Below are positions 11,140 through 22,837 of a stretch of 64,000 nucleotides of DNA, piece by piece (positions within the stretch are counted from its first letter, which is position 1; each line of letters begins with the position of its first letter). The notes under the pieces were generated by a model. The model saw nothing but the letters and a program-made list of their open reading frames with translations. It did no database searches and was not told the origin of the DNA. This DNA comes from Atriophallophorus winterbourni (lineage: Eukaryota > Platyhelminthes > Trematoda > Plagiorchiida > Microphallidae), in NCBI GenBank assembly GCA_013407085.1, contig JACCGJ010006066.1, positions 1 through 64,000 of the forward strand. Reading direction: 5' to 3'. Made by a program: the position numbers and the translations under genes.

Positions 11140-12172
11140 TGAAGCACATATTTGATAAATATAGCAACAAAGTTTAACCTACCAAGTTTGAATAGCCAAC
11201 ACAAAATAAGCCGTACCACTTGGATTGGAATGTGTTTTGAAGTAATGAACACACGTTCTAATCAATAATTGCTGATTGTAATAAATGCATGAAAAAAATC
11301 AAAAAACAAAAGTATACCATTTTAACCATCACACAGCTATTTTACGTATAGGTGAATCTGATCTTACTGTCCGCAGGTGATGACGGCAGACAGCTAGAAA
11401 CCATTTGTGGTGCATAGGTTGGAGATGTAAATAGGAAACTATATTGGTGGATTATAATCGCCGTGATTGCCTAACGATGAATCACTTGTGATTGTGTATT
11501 TGAACATATTGGTTCTGTGTAACAACAAATATACGTTCGTTTACAACAATACGGCTGTTTCTAGGATAGGTGATTACGATTGACTATATGCATGTGATGA
11601 AGGCAAACAGCCAGAAATCGGTTTTGTTGTGTAATGATGTTTACTTGATGGTGATCAGGATAAATCATTGTATGCCGGTCCATCACATTCAGAGACATTT
11701 CCCGGCGGTTAGTAAAATGACAGTTGTTTTGCAACGTGTAATTTTAATATTTATCTTTACACTTCTGATATATGAATCAAATAATTATTGAGTAGTTGCT
11801 GCTGATTTATCTCATAACATCAATTTGCGTTTTTTTGGCATGATTAATTGATACTTGAGTCAATGTGTCAATGTGAGCAATTGACTGGTAAATGGCTGCG
11901 TATGTGATGTAACATCATAGAATTTGTATTCGATCAGCTTCCGGGAAACATCATTTAATCAAGATGATAATCAAATTCGGTAGATTTAGTTATTCAGAAG
12001 ACTGTTTCTGTGATCTTATTTTGCATTAACATTCGTTCCTGGTCTCAAGACTATGTAAATTAAAATTAAAATCGCTCAGTCCTTCTAGATGATTTGAATA
12101 TCTCCGGGTATAAAACAAAAAATTTCTTCCAAATATTTCGTAGCTGACATCCCCGTTCTTTAATCACCATTA

Positions 12173-12242
12173 TCGATTTCTCAAGTTCGTTTGATCTTGC
12201 TTGACCGGAAGAGGAATTATCAAGACATCAAAGCAGATTCAA
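12173..12242 (+). repeat. 70-bp repeat flanking the BEL/Pao element (left)
   Basis: The sequence from GATTTCTC through TTCGTTTGATCTT to GAGGAATT and CAGATTCA is similar to 18,340-18,413 on the other side of the BEL/Pao element. It could be a remnant of LTR ends or pre-existing host sequence; I cannot decide. Confidence 0.55.
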
Positions 12243-12365
12243 ACACCGCCCACCAAAATTCCTCCAAATGTGAGAAGCAAGTTGAGACACAAACACTGTA
12301 CTGCGGAGCTCTTCTCTACCTGGCTACCCGACCCGTGTACCTTCGCGACCCATGACAGTGACTCG

Positions 12366-12540
12366 ACGATTAAATATTTGGTGGTATCTCTGGAGTTGGG
12401 GGACCCGAACACCCGCCTCCCACCTAAAACTTTTGCCTTCAGTGTAATCAACGTTCGTTTCCGCATGCAACCGGCAGACTGAATGCTTGGTGGTATTTCT
12501 GGGGTCAGCAGATCCTAAAACCCGCCTCCCACCTTAAGCA
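12366..12540. repeat. Two imperfect direct repeats in the BEL/Pao 3' region
   Basis: About 50 bp starting TTTGGTGGTATCTCTGG (12,378) and ending CCCGCCTCCCACCT is repeated at 12,488-12,535 as CTTGGTGGTATTTCTGG and so on. It lies downstream of the integrase end and is possibly part of the 3' LTR or UTR. Confidence 0.7.
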
Positions 12541-12595
12541 CCAGCCCAGGGCCCGACACCCCAGGTATACCCTATTCCCCACCCTACCGCTACAT

Positions 12596-13658
12596 TACTT
12601 GGCACCCTCAAGCAAACATAGCTTCCTAACGTCACGCTTCAAGATTCCTGCGGATGAGCGCACGGTGACTCTTCGAACTAATCCATCTCCACTATCGTTA
12701 CATTCGAGCACCAACCCTAGCGGTCACTTTTCCTATGGGACTTGGTCACTCACTAGCAGTACGACATCGCCTTTCTACAAGTTATTTTCTGGCTTTAACC
12801 ATGTTTGCCTTCTCTGAAAGGTTGGAAGATACTCCTTGGTCCATACATTCCGAAGGATCCCCGTGAGATAATTCGCTTGCTTCCACTGACGCGTATACCG
12901 ATCACGTAAACTAGCAGCAGAAGGGATCCCCATTTTGCTTACTATCAACAAAAGATGGTTTGGAGTCAGAGGTCTATTGTCGCGGCTATCCAATGACGGT
13001 GGCACCAAAGGTCGATCATTCAATATACGTTCTGCTTCGCACATAAAAGTATGCAAACTTTCGTCCGTCAACGTCTGCGCATTTACTATGGCGTTTAAAA
13101 TATTTCTGATTGAACGCACCCCACGATTCCAAACGCCGCCTCTATGGCTAGAAGTAGGGGGGTTAAAGTGCCATTGGATATGATGAACAGCCGGACGATT
13201 AGAGATCAAGTGGTTATCGAGCCTTTGAATGTGCTCTTTCAGATCTCGAACGGCCCCTACAAAATTCGTGCCATTGTCGCTGTAAATCTCAACCGGTTTT
13301 CCTCGCCTGCTAACGGAACGCATCAGTGCCATGATGAACGAATCTGTAGTGAGCGAGTGTGCAACTTCAATATGAACCGCTCTAACACGTAGACAAGTGA
13401 AGACACAGCCATATCTTTTCTCAATCGAACGGCCACGTTTGACTGAAAAGGTCCAAAATAATCCAAACCAACCGATTCAAAACAACGCAGCCCCTGCAGA
13501 ATCCGAGCCAATGGAAGTGGAGACATAATCTGTTTACACTCGACTGCCAGTCTTTTAAGACACCGGGTGCACTTCCCTATCACCCTTTTCACAGCGCTAC
13601 CCCATTGAAGTATCCAAAGTGTCTGCGTATTAAATTCTGCACATGAACCATGCAACAA
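12596..13658 (-). pseudogene. BEL/Pao integrase core and C-terminal DUF5641-like domain
   Basis: The integrase joins element cDNA to host DNA. On the minus strand: a CTRCLKRLA zinc-binding remnant, VGLDYFGPFQ (first catalytic Asp), a frame change near 13,330, EIYSDNGTNFVGA (second Asp), HFNPPTSSHRGGVWNRGVRS and then the DUF5641-type tail (LTPNHLLL, YTRQWKQANYL, WTKEYLPTFQRRQTW). In the family the block usually reads GGVWER, with Glu as the third catalytic residue. Here it is Asn, so the active site is probably lost. The frame then continues with shifts through VRRVTVRSSAGILKRDVRKL to a stop near 12,596. Confidence 0.85.
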
Positions 13659-13663
13659 TGAGC

Positions 13664-14272
13664 TTAAGTTTCATGAAAATACAGGATGATGAGTTCGGTG
13701 ACAGTATGCCGCGAGGGTAAGATAATTGGGGTACGAAAAGCCGCATGATAGCAGGAATAATTTAAGCGTAAACCAACACATAAGACTCCATCCAGGACTA
13801 TCGGGTTCAACTTGACAAATCTGCGATGCCTCAGGCACTTCTTGTTCTGTTCCGTTTCATGGTGTGCAAGCTCATCATCAAACACTTCCTGCTGCACGAA
13901 CATGATTACTTTTCTTTCTACATTTCGCAGTTTCGATACTGTGATTGCAGACAGTGATCTCAACGAATTCAACTCCGGTGACTTCAGTATGAGGTAATCA
14001 ACAAACCTTGTTCGCCATGCAATATTCCTGAGCAACTTCGACCAACTAGAGTGATAGTTGACGACAGCATTCAAACCATATTTTAGTGAGCTATTTGCTG
14101 ATGTTATATTAACCCTTTTGTGTTCTAGTTCCGGAGAAAGTACTGTCTTTGTATCCAGGTTCAGAAATTTTTGCTCTGGCCATACAACAGGGCCTGTCAA
14201 CAATCCCTCCAACTCAAATTTCAAACGTATGCCCCTTGAAGCCAGGTCTGCAGGATTTTCACCTGAATTCAC
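13664..14272 (-). pseudogene. BEL/Pao RNase H end to integrase zinc-binding domain
   Basis: The open stretch begins with NSGENPADLASRGI, the conserved NPADLASRG block between RNase H and integrase in BEL/Pao polyproteins. It ends in HTVTELIILYFHE, the His-rich start of the integrase zinc-binding domain. It is in a different frame from the integrase core that follows. Confidence 0.85.
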
Positions 14273-14576
14273 ATGACTCCACTGTGATGAATCGGTATAC
14301 TGATGTATAATCGCTAGGCGGTTGGCGACTAACGTAGAGAATCTAGAAGTAGTGTCGCGTATATATTGCAGGACTATAATCGAATCAGTCTAAAAACAGA
14401 TTTTAGAGAAAAGTTCAGACATTCCTTCATTGACAACTCACTGACACGTACAGCCAATACTGCAGCATTGAGCTCGAGGCGGGGAACAGTGACAGTTTTC
14501 AAGCGAGCTACTCTGGATTTTTCAAAAAGAATACATCTTCGACATTCGTTTGCACTTAAAATGTGTTTAGCGTATG

Positions 14577-15890
14577 CTACAGTACCTTACCCTGTCTCTG
14601 AGGCATCGGCGAATATATACAGCTCAAAGTTACATTCAGAGATCTTATCGGCACATCTGATATATGTTGACACAGATACGGTTTCAAGACATTGACTAAC
14701 CGCAACCAATCGTTCCAACAAACTTCATTAGCCTCACAAATAGTTTGGTCCCATCCAAGACCCGATTTGCAGTCTTTGAAATAGCATCTTGAGAGGAAGG
14801 CAAGGTGGATACAAAAGTCCCAACGGGTCGTAAAAGGATGAAACAGCCGATAGTATACCACGACGAGTCATTGGCCTCTCGGGTAGGTTGGCTCGAAATT
14901 CAAAGACGTCGCTATCCGCGTTCCATTGCAAACCCAATGCCCCATGCACATGATCGTATGAATTACCCATATCGACCGTAAATGTGGCACAATCTGAACT
15001 CGCAGGTCTTTTAACAAACGTTTATAGTTTGACACTCACTTCCTTAAATGAAAGCCGTCTCGAAAAAGCATATTTCGACATTGGTCAACGAAATTCTTGG
15101 CGACAACATAGCAGTCAAATGATACCAAACAATCGTCAAAAGAAAAATTTCCATAACAGTACGTTGGGTAAATTCATCATTATCACCAGCAAAATCCATT
15201 GCGGTCTTTCGAAGTGCATAATTGACACAGAATTGGGAAGACCTAGCTCCGAATGGATGAGCTGTCATCTCAAATTCGACCGGATCTTTTTCGACATCCT
15301 CATCATCCCACCACAGAAATCGTAACGCCGATAGATCTTTGTCAGGTACTTTAACTTGCATGAACATTTCCTCAATGTCTGCAGCTAGAGCTACCTGACC
15401 GATCCTAAAGCGCAAAAGCACAGTAAACAGATTCGCTGTTGTTTCATGACACTGGCACAGCATATCTTTCAGTGAAAACCCATGAAATTTGGTAGCGCGA
15501 TCCAGTACTACCCGAAGTTATTCTGGTTTTTGGGGTTCAACACAGCGTGATGAGGTAGATACCACAATGCCGATTACTCTCGGCAACATACGGTCCAACT
15601 TTCTTTGCATACCCTTTGGTCACGTTGGCATTCCTCACTACTGTGTATTTGAGACAAAATTGAGGATCTTTCAGGAAACGCCTTCTCAGACTTTCTATTC
15701 TTTTGAACGCGACTAACTGATTACTGGCAAGTTTGAGGACACTATCCTTCCAGGAAAGAGGTACTACGTAATGCCCATCGACTAGCCTTGATTCTTCCTC
15801 AACTAGCTGAAGTACCTTTCTATCTTCAACGGAAGGGGAGTTCCTAATGCAAATCGAATCTTTAAATTCCGAGTCGTACATTCTTCTCAA
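14577..15890 (-). pseudogene. BEL/Pao reverse transcriptase and connection
   Basis: Several frames together give the RT. DGHYVVPLSWK (15,780) is the pre-RT block. ADIEEMFMQVKVPDKDLSALRF carries the first catalytic Asp, and MTAHPFGARSSQFCVNYAL the next motif. The catalytic pair is read as SFDDCLVSF near 15,140, in a frame other than its neighbours. LGLQWN and RPMTRRGILSAVSSFYDPLGL (14,870-14,950) mark the connection to RNase H. At least four frame changes are needed, so this is an old copy. Confidence 0.85.
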
Positions 15891-15898
15891 CAGCGATT

Positions 15899-16454
15899 CT
15901 ATTTCATAAATTCCGCCAGAGAGCAGATTGACCAGTGCTTTTTATGCGATTTATAGTTCGCAGGTCCGAACAAGACCCAACTGAGTAAGGTTTTTACAGC
16001 GTATGGCTGTTTCCGAGCACCCAATCGTTGTTCGATTGCCCAATGTGCTTTTGGGATGTCACATCCAATCAATATAATTATGCGTTTACGGTTAGTTTCC
16101 TCAAATACCACATCCTTGAGATGGGACCATCTACCTGCCAATTTTGAACGAGGCCGCATGTTCGCAAAGGGCGTGATTTATTCAACGACCAAGGTTTTGT
16201 TGACGTCAATTATCTCAAGTCCATAAAGCGATTTCAACTTGAACTCACTAGCAAGTTCGCGAGCGGACATTGTATCGTTCATCGTCTTCATGCGAGTTTC
16301 TCAAGTTTAATTTTTTCAGCGACTTCACGACAAACGACTGTCGCATCAGAACCAGAATCAAGAAATGCGTATGCTTCCAAAACCCTACAGGTACTACCAA
16401 GCGAACAGGTAATACCCCAATAGAGACAACTTGCTCACAGTTCGTCATGCTCAC
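15899..16454 (-). pseudogene. BEL/Pao aspartic protease region
   Basis: Near 16,370 the minus strand reads FLDSGSDATVVCREVA, the retropepsin active site (D-S-G). Downstream at 16,090-15,960 it reads IILIGCDIPKAHWAIEQR and KTLLSWVLFGP, the protease-RT boundary block of BEL/Pao polyproteins. The active-site Asp is kept, but frameshifts split the domain. Confidence 0.8.
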
Positions 16455-16583
16455 TGTTTTGCTTTCAACGTGAGACTGGACCTTAGGTTTCTAATGCAGC
16501 AATGTTTGGTGAGGGGCCTTACAGCCAACGACCTGACATGAATTAGTGACACGACAAAATTTTCTGTCATGACCAGCCTTCAG

Positions 16584-16877
16584 TCATTTGAAACACAAGT
16601 GACACTGCTTCACCTGTTTACAACGTGTCTCGCAGTCGGCGGTAATGAAGTCTTTGCAAGATGCCACTCCATGATTACCCTCACAGGCTGCGCATACTGG
16701 ATTTTCAATCTTCCTTGTGTCATCTGCACGCCACTGAGCAAAGGTTTGCTTTTTACTTACGACTGGTTTATTATCAGTTTCACTCGCGTAAGCGTTCTTA
16801 CCCTTGCGATTTTGCTCCACTAATTGACCGAACCGTCTGTTCGCAACCTTTGCCCGTAGACTGAGAAGGCGCATCAA
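16584..16877 (-). pseudogene. BEL/Pao gag zinc-knuckle region
   Basis: Contains VCAACEGNHGVASCKDF followed by CKQVKQCHLCFK, the paired Cys/His fingers at the end of BEL/Pao gag, which bind element RNA. The first is C-X2-C-X3-H-X4-C. The stretch to its left in gene order (16,878-17,474) is the gag body with stops. Confidence 0.8.
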
Positions 16878-17474
16878 ATCCGCGAAATTTGGCTACCGGC
16901 CGTCGCAGGTACGCTGCTCGACATTCTCAGCCCACTGCTGCTGTAGATACAGAGGAAGTGTGTGGACTAAGCGTTCAAGCACCGTCAATTAATTGAGGTC
17001 CGCAGTGTGTTCATTTGCTCTAAAGCAATTTAGCAATTACTCATTTTTATCACCAGGTGTGACAATCGTTGCGAACTGCAAGGTGTTGCTTCGAACTCAC
17101 TGAACAGTCCATCCAGCATGGACCTCGCTTTTGTATGTGGTTGCCCAAAGAGGTCCTTCAGGATTGATGTCGCCCGCTCATACGCACGTTCAGGTGCAGC
17201 ATGACACTCTCTTCAATAGCTTCTTTTGCTATACCTTGGCAATAATTTAGCAAATATATGAACCCCTGTCCGTTATAACGAATTCTAGACTCCACATAGG
17301 TCTCGAACTGACGAAAAAATTTCCAGTAGGTGCTGGCTGAACCATCTTCGGAAGGTCAGATCTTGGTAAACAACCGGGCGTTTCAGTACGAAGAGTGCCT
17401 TCTACCTCCGAACGGTGGTTGTCTGCTTCTTCTGCCTTTTGAGGCCCACAATGCGCAAGATAAATTGCAACCTT

Positions 17475-17756
17475 TTAATTGGTATCAATATCTTGCAACT
17501 GTGAATCTGCATCGTCAGATGCAGAAGCAGCAATCTCGGCCATTTTAACCTCCTGTACCGCATCAAGCAATTTCTCTTTATGCTGCATTTCGAGAGCTTC
17601 ACGTTCCTGCGACAGTTTTAGTCGTTCCAAACGCATCTTAGCCTTACGAACAAGGATGTTTGATTCTATCGTCGAACCCCTGAAGCTAACTCCAGAGCCC
17701 TCAACAGAACAATGAATGCGCTCACCTGCGGAGTATTTCGTTCCATTATCGACCAA
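17475..17756 (-). pseudogene. BEL/Pao gag N-terminal coiled coil
   Basis: A charged, helical stretch (RKAKMRLERLKLSQEREALE and so on) typical of the start of BEL/Pao gag. The apparent first codon is TTG, so the true start is unclear. The next part of gag is in other frames. Confidence 0.65.
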
Positions 17757-17818
17757 TTGTTGGGAGGATTTGATCCTTCCACAAAACTGCGGGTAACAGG
17801 CATATAGACGTCAGCGAT

Positions 17819-17897
17819 TTCGACGTTGAGTACTGTATTGCGTTTACAAATTCGACGTAGAGTACTGCAGCATTCACAAATTCGACGTTGAGTACTT
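17819..17897. repeat. Three tandem copies of a ~31-bp unit
   Basis: TTCGACGTTGAGTACT and its near-identical forms start at 17,819, 17,851 and 17,881 (spacing 32 and 30 bp). They lie in the presumed 5' leader of the BEL/Pao element. Confidence 0.8.
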
Positions 17898-18339
17898 TAG
17901 CGACCAAATCGTCACTGGTGAATAGTTTCTGACACGGAAACTAGTTGCCTGCTACAAGCCACGAGATTCTTATACCGAGAGTGACGAACGTTTACAAATC
18001 GATCACAAATCAGAACAATACGTCAATTTACGCTGTAATCAAGGGTAATCGAATACAGGTTTCAATGCAAACCCAACGTGTCCAATAAACGGAAGGCAAA
18101 CATCTCAGTTGAGAGCACAAAAAATTACCGTTTTGCAATAATGGTGAACATTGGTAACGGACAAAGCAAAATGCGCAGAAGTTCGAGTGCAGTTAAACAA
18201 TGAAACAATGTTCGGGGAAGAAAACTCTCACAGATTTAACATTTAGTTTAAAAGTTATTTTTAATTTCAAGAACAAACAAAAAATATCCCGGGAAAATTA
18301 TGACCCAAAAAACTTGATAAGGAACACGGGTGTAGGGTT
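17898..18339. other. Presumed BEL/Pao 5' leader or LTR remnant
   Basis: No open frame. I could not match it to 12,241-12,595, so an intact 5' LTR is not supported. Confidence 0.45.
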
Positions 18340-18413
18340 GTAAACGATTTCTCCTGTTCGTTTGATCTTACTGGACTGAGAGAGGAATTTTCAAGTCATC
18401 GACGCGGATTCAT
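18340..18413 (+). repeat. 70-bp repeat flanking the BEL/Pao element (right)
   Basis: Similar to 12,173-12,242 and ends where segment B begins. Confidence 0.55.
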
Positions 18414-18620
18414 ACAATTTGGCAGACTAAACTTTCGGTACAAAGACGTTTGCAAAAGATAAATAAAAACGCTTGGCATTGACCCGGCGAGTTGGTAAGT
18501 TGTTCTTGATCTCTCACATTTGGGGCATTGTGTAAAGCGTCATCTGCAATCTGGGGAGGGGCAGATACAGCTCTTGGCTGCTGAACGTTGATCACTCCGC
18601 CGGCCTGCAACTGAACCGAA
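18413..18620 (+). pseudogene. RTE-like C-terminal fragment (copy B)
   Basis: Same fragment as at 4,172-4,410: FRYKDVCKR-type block, then TLGIDP and the GRGRYSSWLLNVDHS-like end in shifting frames. Confidence 0.65.
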
Positions 18621-18954
18621 TCGGACTGCTTAGTTATTCACAATATGTAGAAATTGAAACTTCTTGTTATTGTGATGTACATCAAAGGTCGGTAGAGACC
18701 GAAGGAGCTCAATAATAATATAATATAATTATAGTTATTATAACAATTATTATTGTTATAACAATAATATTTTTCATTTGGATCTGATATGTTTTTACTG
18801 GAAATAATTTGCAAATAAGGACAAGTTTTGTTCTTCATTTCAATAACCATTAAAGTTGATCGTATGAATAACATAATTTCTGATACAGGTTTAACTGATC
18901 ATATAATAAGCCATTATCAAGCTGAGTTCCAAAGAAAAAAACTTTAGGCTGGAT

Positions 18955-19185
18955 GTCGTTCACAAACTTTCGAATGAATTTTCGGTTCATATTTGGACGA
19001 TTTCTCCGGATGGTCATCTATTCATGTTAAAAACTTATATACACCCTATTCTAGACTGTATTGCCCACTCCTGGACAAAATGACTTAAGGTCATAAAGCT
19101 AATAATCTTGTCCATGGTTTTGAAGATACACCATACGTCGAACGACTATGACTTGTGGATCACACACTTGAACACCTGTTTCAAC
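18955..19185 (+). pseudogene. CR1-like relic (copy B)
   Basis: Matches 4,755-5,005 of segment A. The downstream part found in A (5,010-5,465) is missing. Confidence 0.6.
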
Positions 19186-19940
19186 ATATGATGGTTTGGT
19201 AAGTGCACTCTAATAGCCAGACACAACCAATCTGTCGTTTTCAGTTACTATGTCATCGACAGACTGAAGCATATTTTGTCAGCACATTACCTTGTGCGTA
19301 AAGCGGAGCGATATTAATATTGCTAACATTTACCCTTTGGCGGACCAGTGCAAAACTTGGGGACACTGGCGAACATGATATGAGTGGTACACTCATCTAG
19401 AGCGAACGATACTCAGTGCTCACCAGATCAACCCATCTCACTATAAAGAAGCCAGAATGTGCGATCGACTACGGCAACTTAATCCGGTTCGGATCCTTGC
19501 CCAAGTAGTCAAAAACCATCTGCACGGTAGTGTCATAGAAAGTGCACCATGCTGGTTTGAATGCCGATATACATCATTGTAATTGCGTTTATTTATCGCA
19601 AAGGAAAATGTTTTCGAATGTTTATAGCTCCATCTAGCTCACGTTTGGAAAACAAATGACGCGTTGCATCTCCTATACGCTGTTGCAGTCAGCCGAAATA
19701 TATATAGAGACGTTTCCATGATGTTTCTTGGAAAAGTACAAAAGCGATATCCACGGCTACAACAGCATTTTGTTCGAGTACACATCTCTATCCTGTACAC
19801 AAACAAGTGAGACCTACTAAGCAGCATGTGTTTGAAAGACAAATAGAAATGGGGTACCGTCAAGATATTTGTCTGCGTGACGTCTCTCCGGATTTTCTCT
19901 CTCAAAAAATAGTGACACTCATTTCCAGTGCTTTTATTAT

Positions 19941-19947
19941 GGATAAT
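19941..19947. other. Empty target site of the RTE insertion
   Basis: A single GGATAAT between sequences that flank the RTE in segment A (CTTTTATTAT on the left, AGTGATCACAC on the right). It shows the pre-insertion state. Confidence 0.85.
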
Positions 19948-21019
19948 AGTGATCACACGTGTGCATATTTCAAGGGATTCATAATTAATGAGTTTCCAAA
20001 AATTAAAAAAATGAGTTCGTGAACACACGGGAAAAAGACCAATGAGCATCAAATCATCCGTGTCTGTCCACACTGAATCCGATGTAAATACCTGGTGTTA
20101 TGATAAGATCGATTTGGCGCCAACGCCAAATGTTGTTCGGTCCTTCACGTAAGTAACCGCTTACTCAAATTTCCTAGAATTGGTCAGAGTTACGGTGGAC
20201 AGTAGCACAAGTTTGAAGGTACTGGACTACAATTCTGACGGTCGGTGTTCAACTTTTAACCGAGGCACAGGCTTTGCACTTATGATTAGTTCAAATAAGA
20301 GCGAAACACGAGTCATGTGCCTACATTAAGCACCGTCGTGGTCAAACATGTGAATATTGCAAACGCAATTGTTACCGATAAGGTGTCGAAAAATGAAGAA
20401 CGTGATCTCCAGCACACCCGAAATCCAACAGTGGCTAAAATATTATTCATGTTAGCTAAAACTGTATCCGATGGGATGACGCGACATGTAGACCATATCG
20501 GTTTTGTAAACAACACAGATGTTGTGAGCAATACCACGACTGGTCGAGCTGACAAAATTAATTAAATGTGCAAGTTTCGATAAACATTCATGCCGGCAAG
20601 ATTGCGATTGGTTAAACGGTGGATTTTACTCAGGTCTCATCGAACGCGACAAAGCTAGCGATGATGACAAAACTTGTGAATAGTTCGAATGACGCAAAGT
20701 TGATGATTTTCTAAAAATTAAAGAACAAGTACTCCAACCCACGCGGAAAAGACCTGTGCCTATCAATTAGACTACACCGCATCGCATATAAAAAACACGA
20801 TATAATGATAAGAACGGTTGGGCGACCACATCAGATTTTGCAGGCTGCACCACTACTGGTCATGCAGAAACAGCAACTGAAATGCGCAAGTATAGAGCAA
20901 GATTTAATAACGCCTAATTGCGAAATTGTGAGGGTCGTGGAATCATTTTTGAAACGAAGCACAGGATACGCACTGTTGATTAGCTTCAATAAGAGTAAAA
21001 CTCGAGTCCGGTATTTCCA

Positions 21020-21205
21020 TTATAGAAAATCACTTTTAAACGTGTGAAAACTTCCAAGAAAGTGGAATTGATTAGTTGTAGGAGAGTAAATTCTTAAATT
21101 ACGTCCGACGAAGATAGAATAAAACGCACAAGACAATAACAACTCAATCTCGGTAAATATGATTGTTTTCGTTTGCAGGCAAAATAGAACCTCCATAAAA
21201 CACAT
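21020..21205 (-). pseudogene. Inverted copy of the Ig-gene first exon (copy B)
   Basis: Encodes MCFMEVLFCLQTKTIIFTE on the minus strand, like copy A. It differs from A by a few substitutions (for example EIE for ENK after FT). It lies 1.7 kb from the real exon 1 in opposite orientation. Confidence 0.75.
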
Positions 21206-22599
21206 TGAAGCACATATTTGATAAGTATAGCAACAAAGTTTAACCTACCAAGTTTGAATGGCCAACACAAAATAAGCCGTACCACTTGGATTGGAATGTG
21301 TTTTGAAGTAATGAACACACGTTCTAATCAATAATTGCTGATTGTATTGAATGCATGAAAAAAATCTAAAAACAAAAGTATACCATTTTAACCATCCCAC
21401 AGCTATTTTAAGTATCGGTGAATCTGATCTTACTGTCCGCAGGTGATGACGGCAAACAGCCAGAAACCAGTTGTGGTGTATAGGTTGGAGTTGTAAATAG
21501 GAAACTATATTGGTGGATTATAATCGCCTCGATTGCCTAACGATGAATCACAATTTGAACATATTGGTTCTGTGTAACAACAAATATACATTCGTTTACA
21601 ACAATACGGCTGTTTCTAGGATAGGTGAATACGATTGACTATTTGCATGTGACGACAGCCAGAAATCGGTTTTGTTGTGTAATGGTGCGGATGTCAGCAA
21701 CGAAATTTATTGAAGACATTATTTTGTTTTCAATCGGGATAAATTTGATTTATCTTGAATGACTGAGCGATTTTAATTTTAATTTACATAGTCTTGAGAG
21801 CAGGATAAATGTTTTATGCAAAATCTAGATCACAGAAACGGTCTGATCAATAACTAAATCTACAGAGCTTGTTTATGATCATGATTAAATGATGTTTACT
21901 TGATGGCGATCAGGATATATCATTGTATGCCCGTCCATCACATTCAGAGACATTTCCCGGCGGTTAGTAAAATGACAGTTGTTTTGCAACGTGTAATTTT
22001 TAATATTTATCTTTACACTTCTGATATATGAATCACATAATTATTGATTAGTTGCTGCTGATTTATTGCATAACATTAGGTTGAGTGTTTTTGGCATGAT
22101 TAATTAATACCTGAGTCAATGTGTCAACGTGAGCAATTGGCTGGTAAATGGCTGTGTATGTGATGGAACATTATAGAATTTGTATCCGATCAGCTTCCGG
22201 GAAACATCATTCAATCAAGATGATAATCAAACTCGGTAGATTCAGTTATTCAGAAGACTGTTTCTGTGATCTAATTTTGCATTAACATTCGTTCCTGGTC
22301 TCCAGACCATGTAAATTCAAATTCAAATCGCTCAGTCCTTCTAGATAATCTGAATATCTCCGGGTTCAAAACAAAAAATTTTCTTCCAAATATTTCGGTG
22401 CAGACATCCCCGTTCCTTAATCACCACTATGGATTTCAGGTTGTTTACCGTCATCACATGCATACAGTTAGATCCGATTCGCCGAATGTAAACATGTATG
22501 CCACCGTTAAATACAATTGTTACACAGAACAAACATGTTCAAATACAGAATCACAAGTGATTCCTCGTTAGGCAATCACGGTGATTATAATCCACCAAT

Positions 22600-22690
22600 A
22601 TAGTTTCGTGTTCACATCCCCAACCTCACATCACAAATGGTTTCTGGCTGTTTGCCGTCATCACCTGCGGACAGTAAGATCAGTTTCACT
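22600..22690 (+). repeat. Short dispersed repeat (type TTTCTGGCTGTTTGCC)
   Basis: The block CACATCC..ACAAATGGTTTCTGGCTGTTTGCCGTC recurs in similar form at 23,905-23,965 and, inverted, at 36,215-36,300 and in segments A and B (11,375-11,420; 21,440-21,485). It could be a short non-autonomous element. Confidence 0.5.
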
Positions 22691-22837
22691 GATCCTAAAA
22701 ATAGCTTTATGATTGGTAAAAATTTACGCTTTCTATTTTTTTTATTTCCTTGTTTCATGCATTTATCACAATCATCAATTATTGATTGGAACGTGTGAGT
22801 TTTTTCTGTAAAACACATTCCAATCCAGGCGATACGG

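Larger units (their letters stand above)
4172..12180. repeat. Segmental duplication, copy A
   Basis: Apart from the RTE inserted at 6,771-9,863, this segment is collinear with 18,413-22,440. Shared markers in order: an RTE C-terminal relic, a CR1 C-terminal relic, the stretch near 5,490-6,200, the GGATAAT site, the long near-identical block 9,880-11,640 against 19,960-21,680, and the block 11,640-12,180 against 21,893-22,440. A has extra sequence at about 5,010-5,465 and 6,205-6,725 that B lacks. B has about 207 bp (21,681-21,888) that A lacks. Divergence looks moderate, a few percent in the best blocks. Confidence 0.85.
12241..18340 (-). mobile_element. BEL/Pao LTR retrotransposon, degenerate
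   Basis: Minus-strand gag-pol in the order gag coiled coil (17,756), zinc knuckle (16,880), protease (16,370), pre-RT and RT (15,890-14,580), RNase H region, and integrase (14,270-12,600). This is the BEL/Pao order. Every domain is identifiable but split by frameshifts. Clear matching LTRs were not found; only a 70-bp repeat brackets the element. It sits between the two segmental copies A and B. Exact ends are uncertain by a few hundred bases on the right. Confidence 0.85.
18413..22440. repeat. Segmental duplication, copy B
   Basis: Collinear with segment A (4,172-12,180) without the RTE. It contains RTE and CR1 relics (18,413-18,620; 18,955-19,185), the empty RTE target site, the inverted first-exon copy, and an additional 207 bp that completes a palindrome with the Ig-gene promoter. 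It ends 457 bp before the ATG of that gene. Confidence 0.85.

Noticed and set aside
12385..12425. Pol III B box on the minus strand (GTGTTCGGGTCCC)
   Set aside because: The conserved A of the box is changed and no A box is found at a suitable distance.
12201..12482. 93-codon frame downstream of the BEL/Pao integrase
   Set aside because: It overlaps a direct repeat and the untranslated end of the element, and has no recognisable motif.
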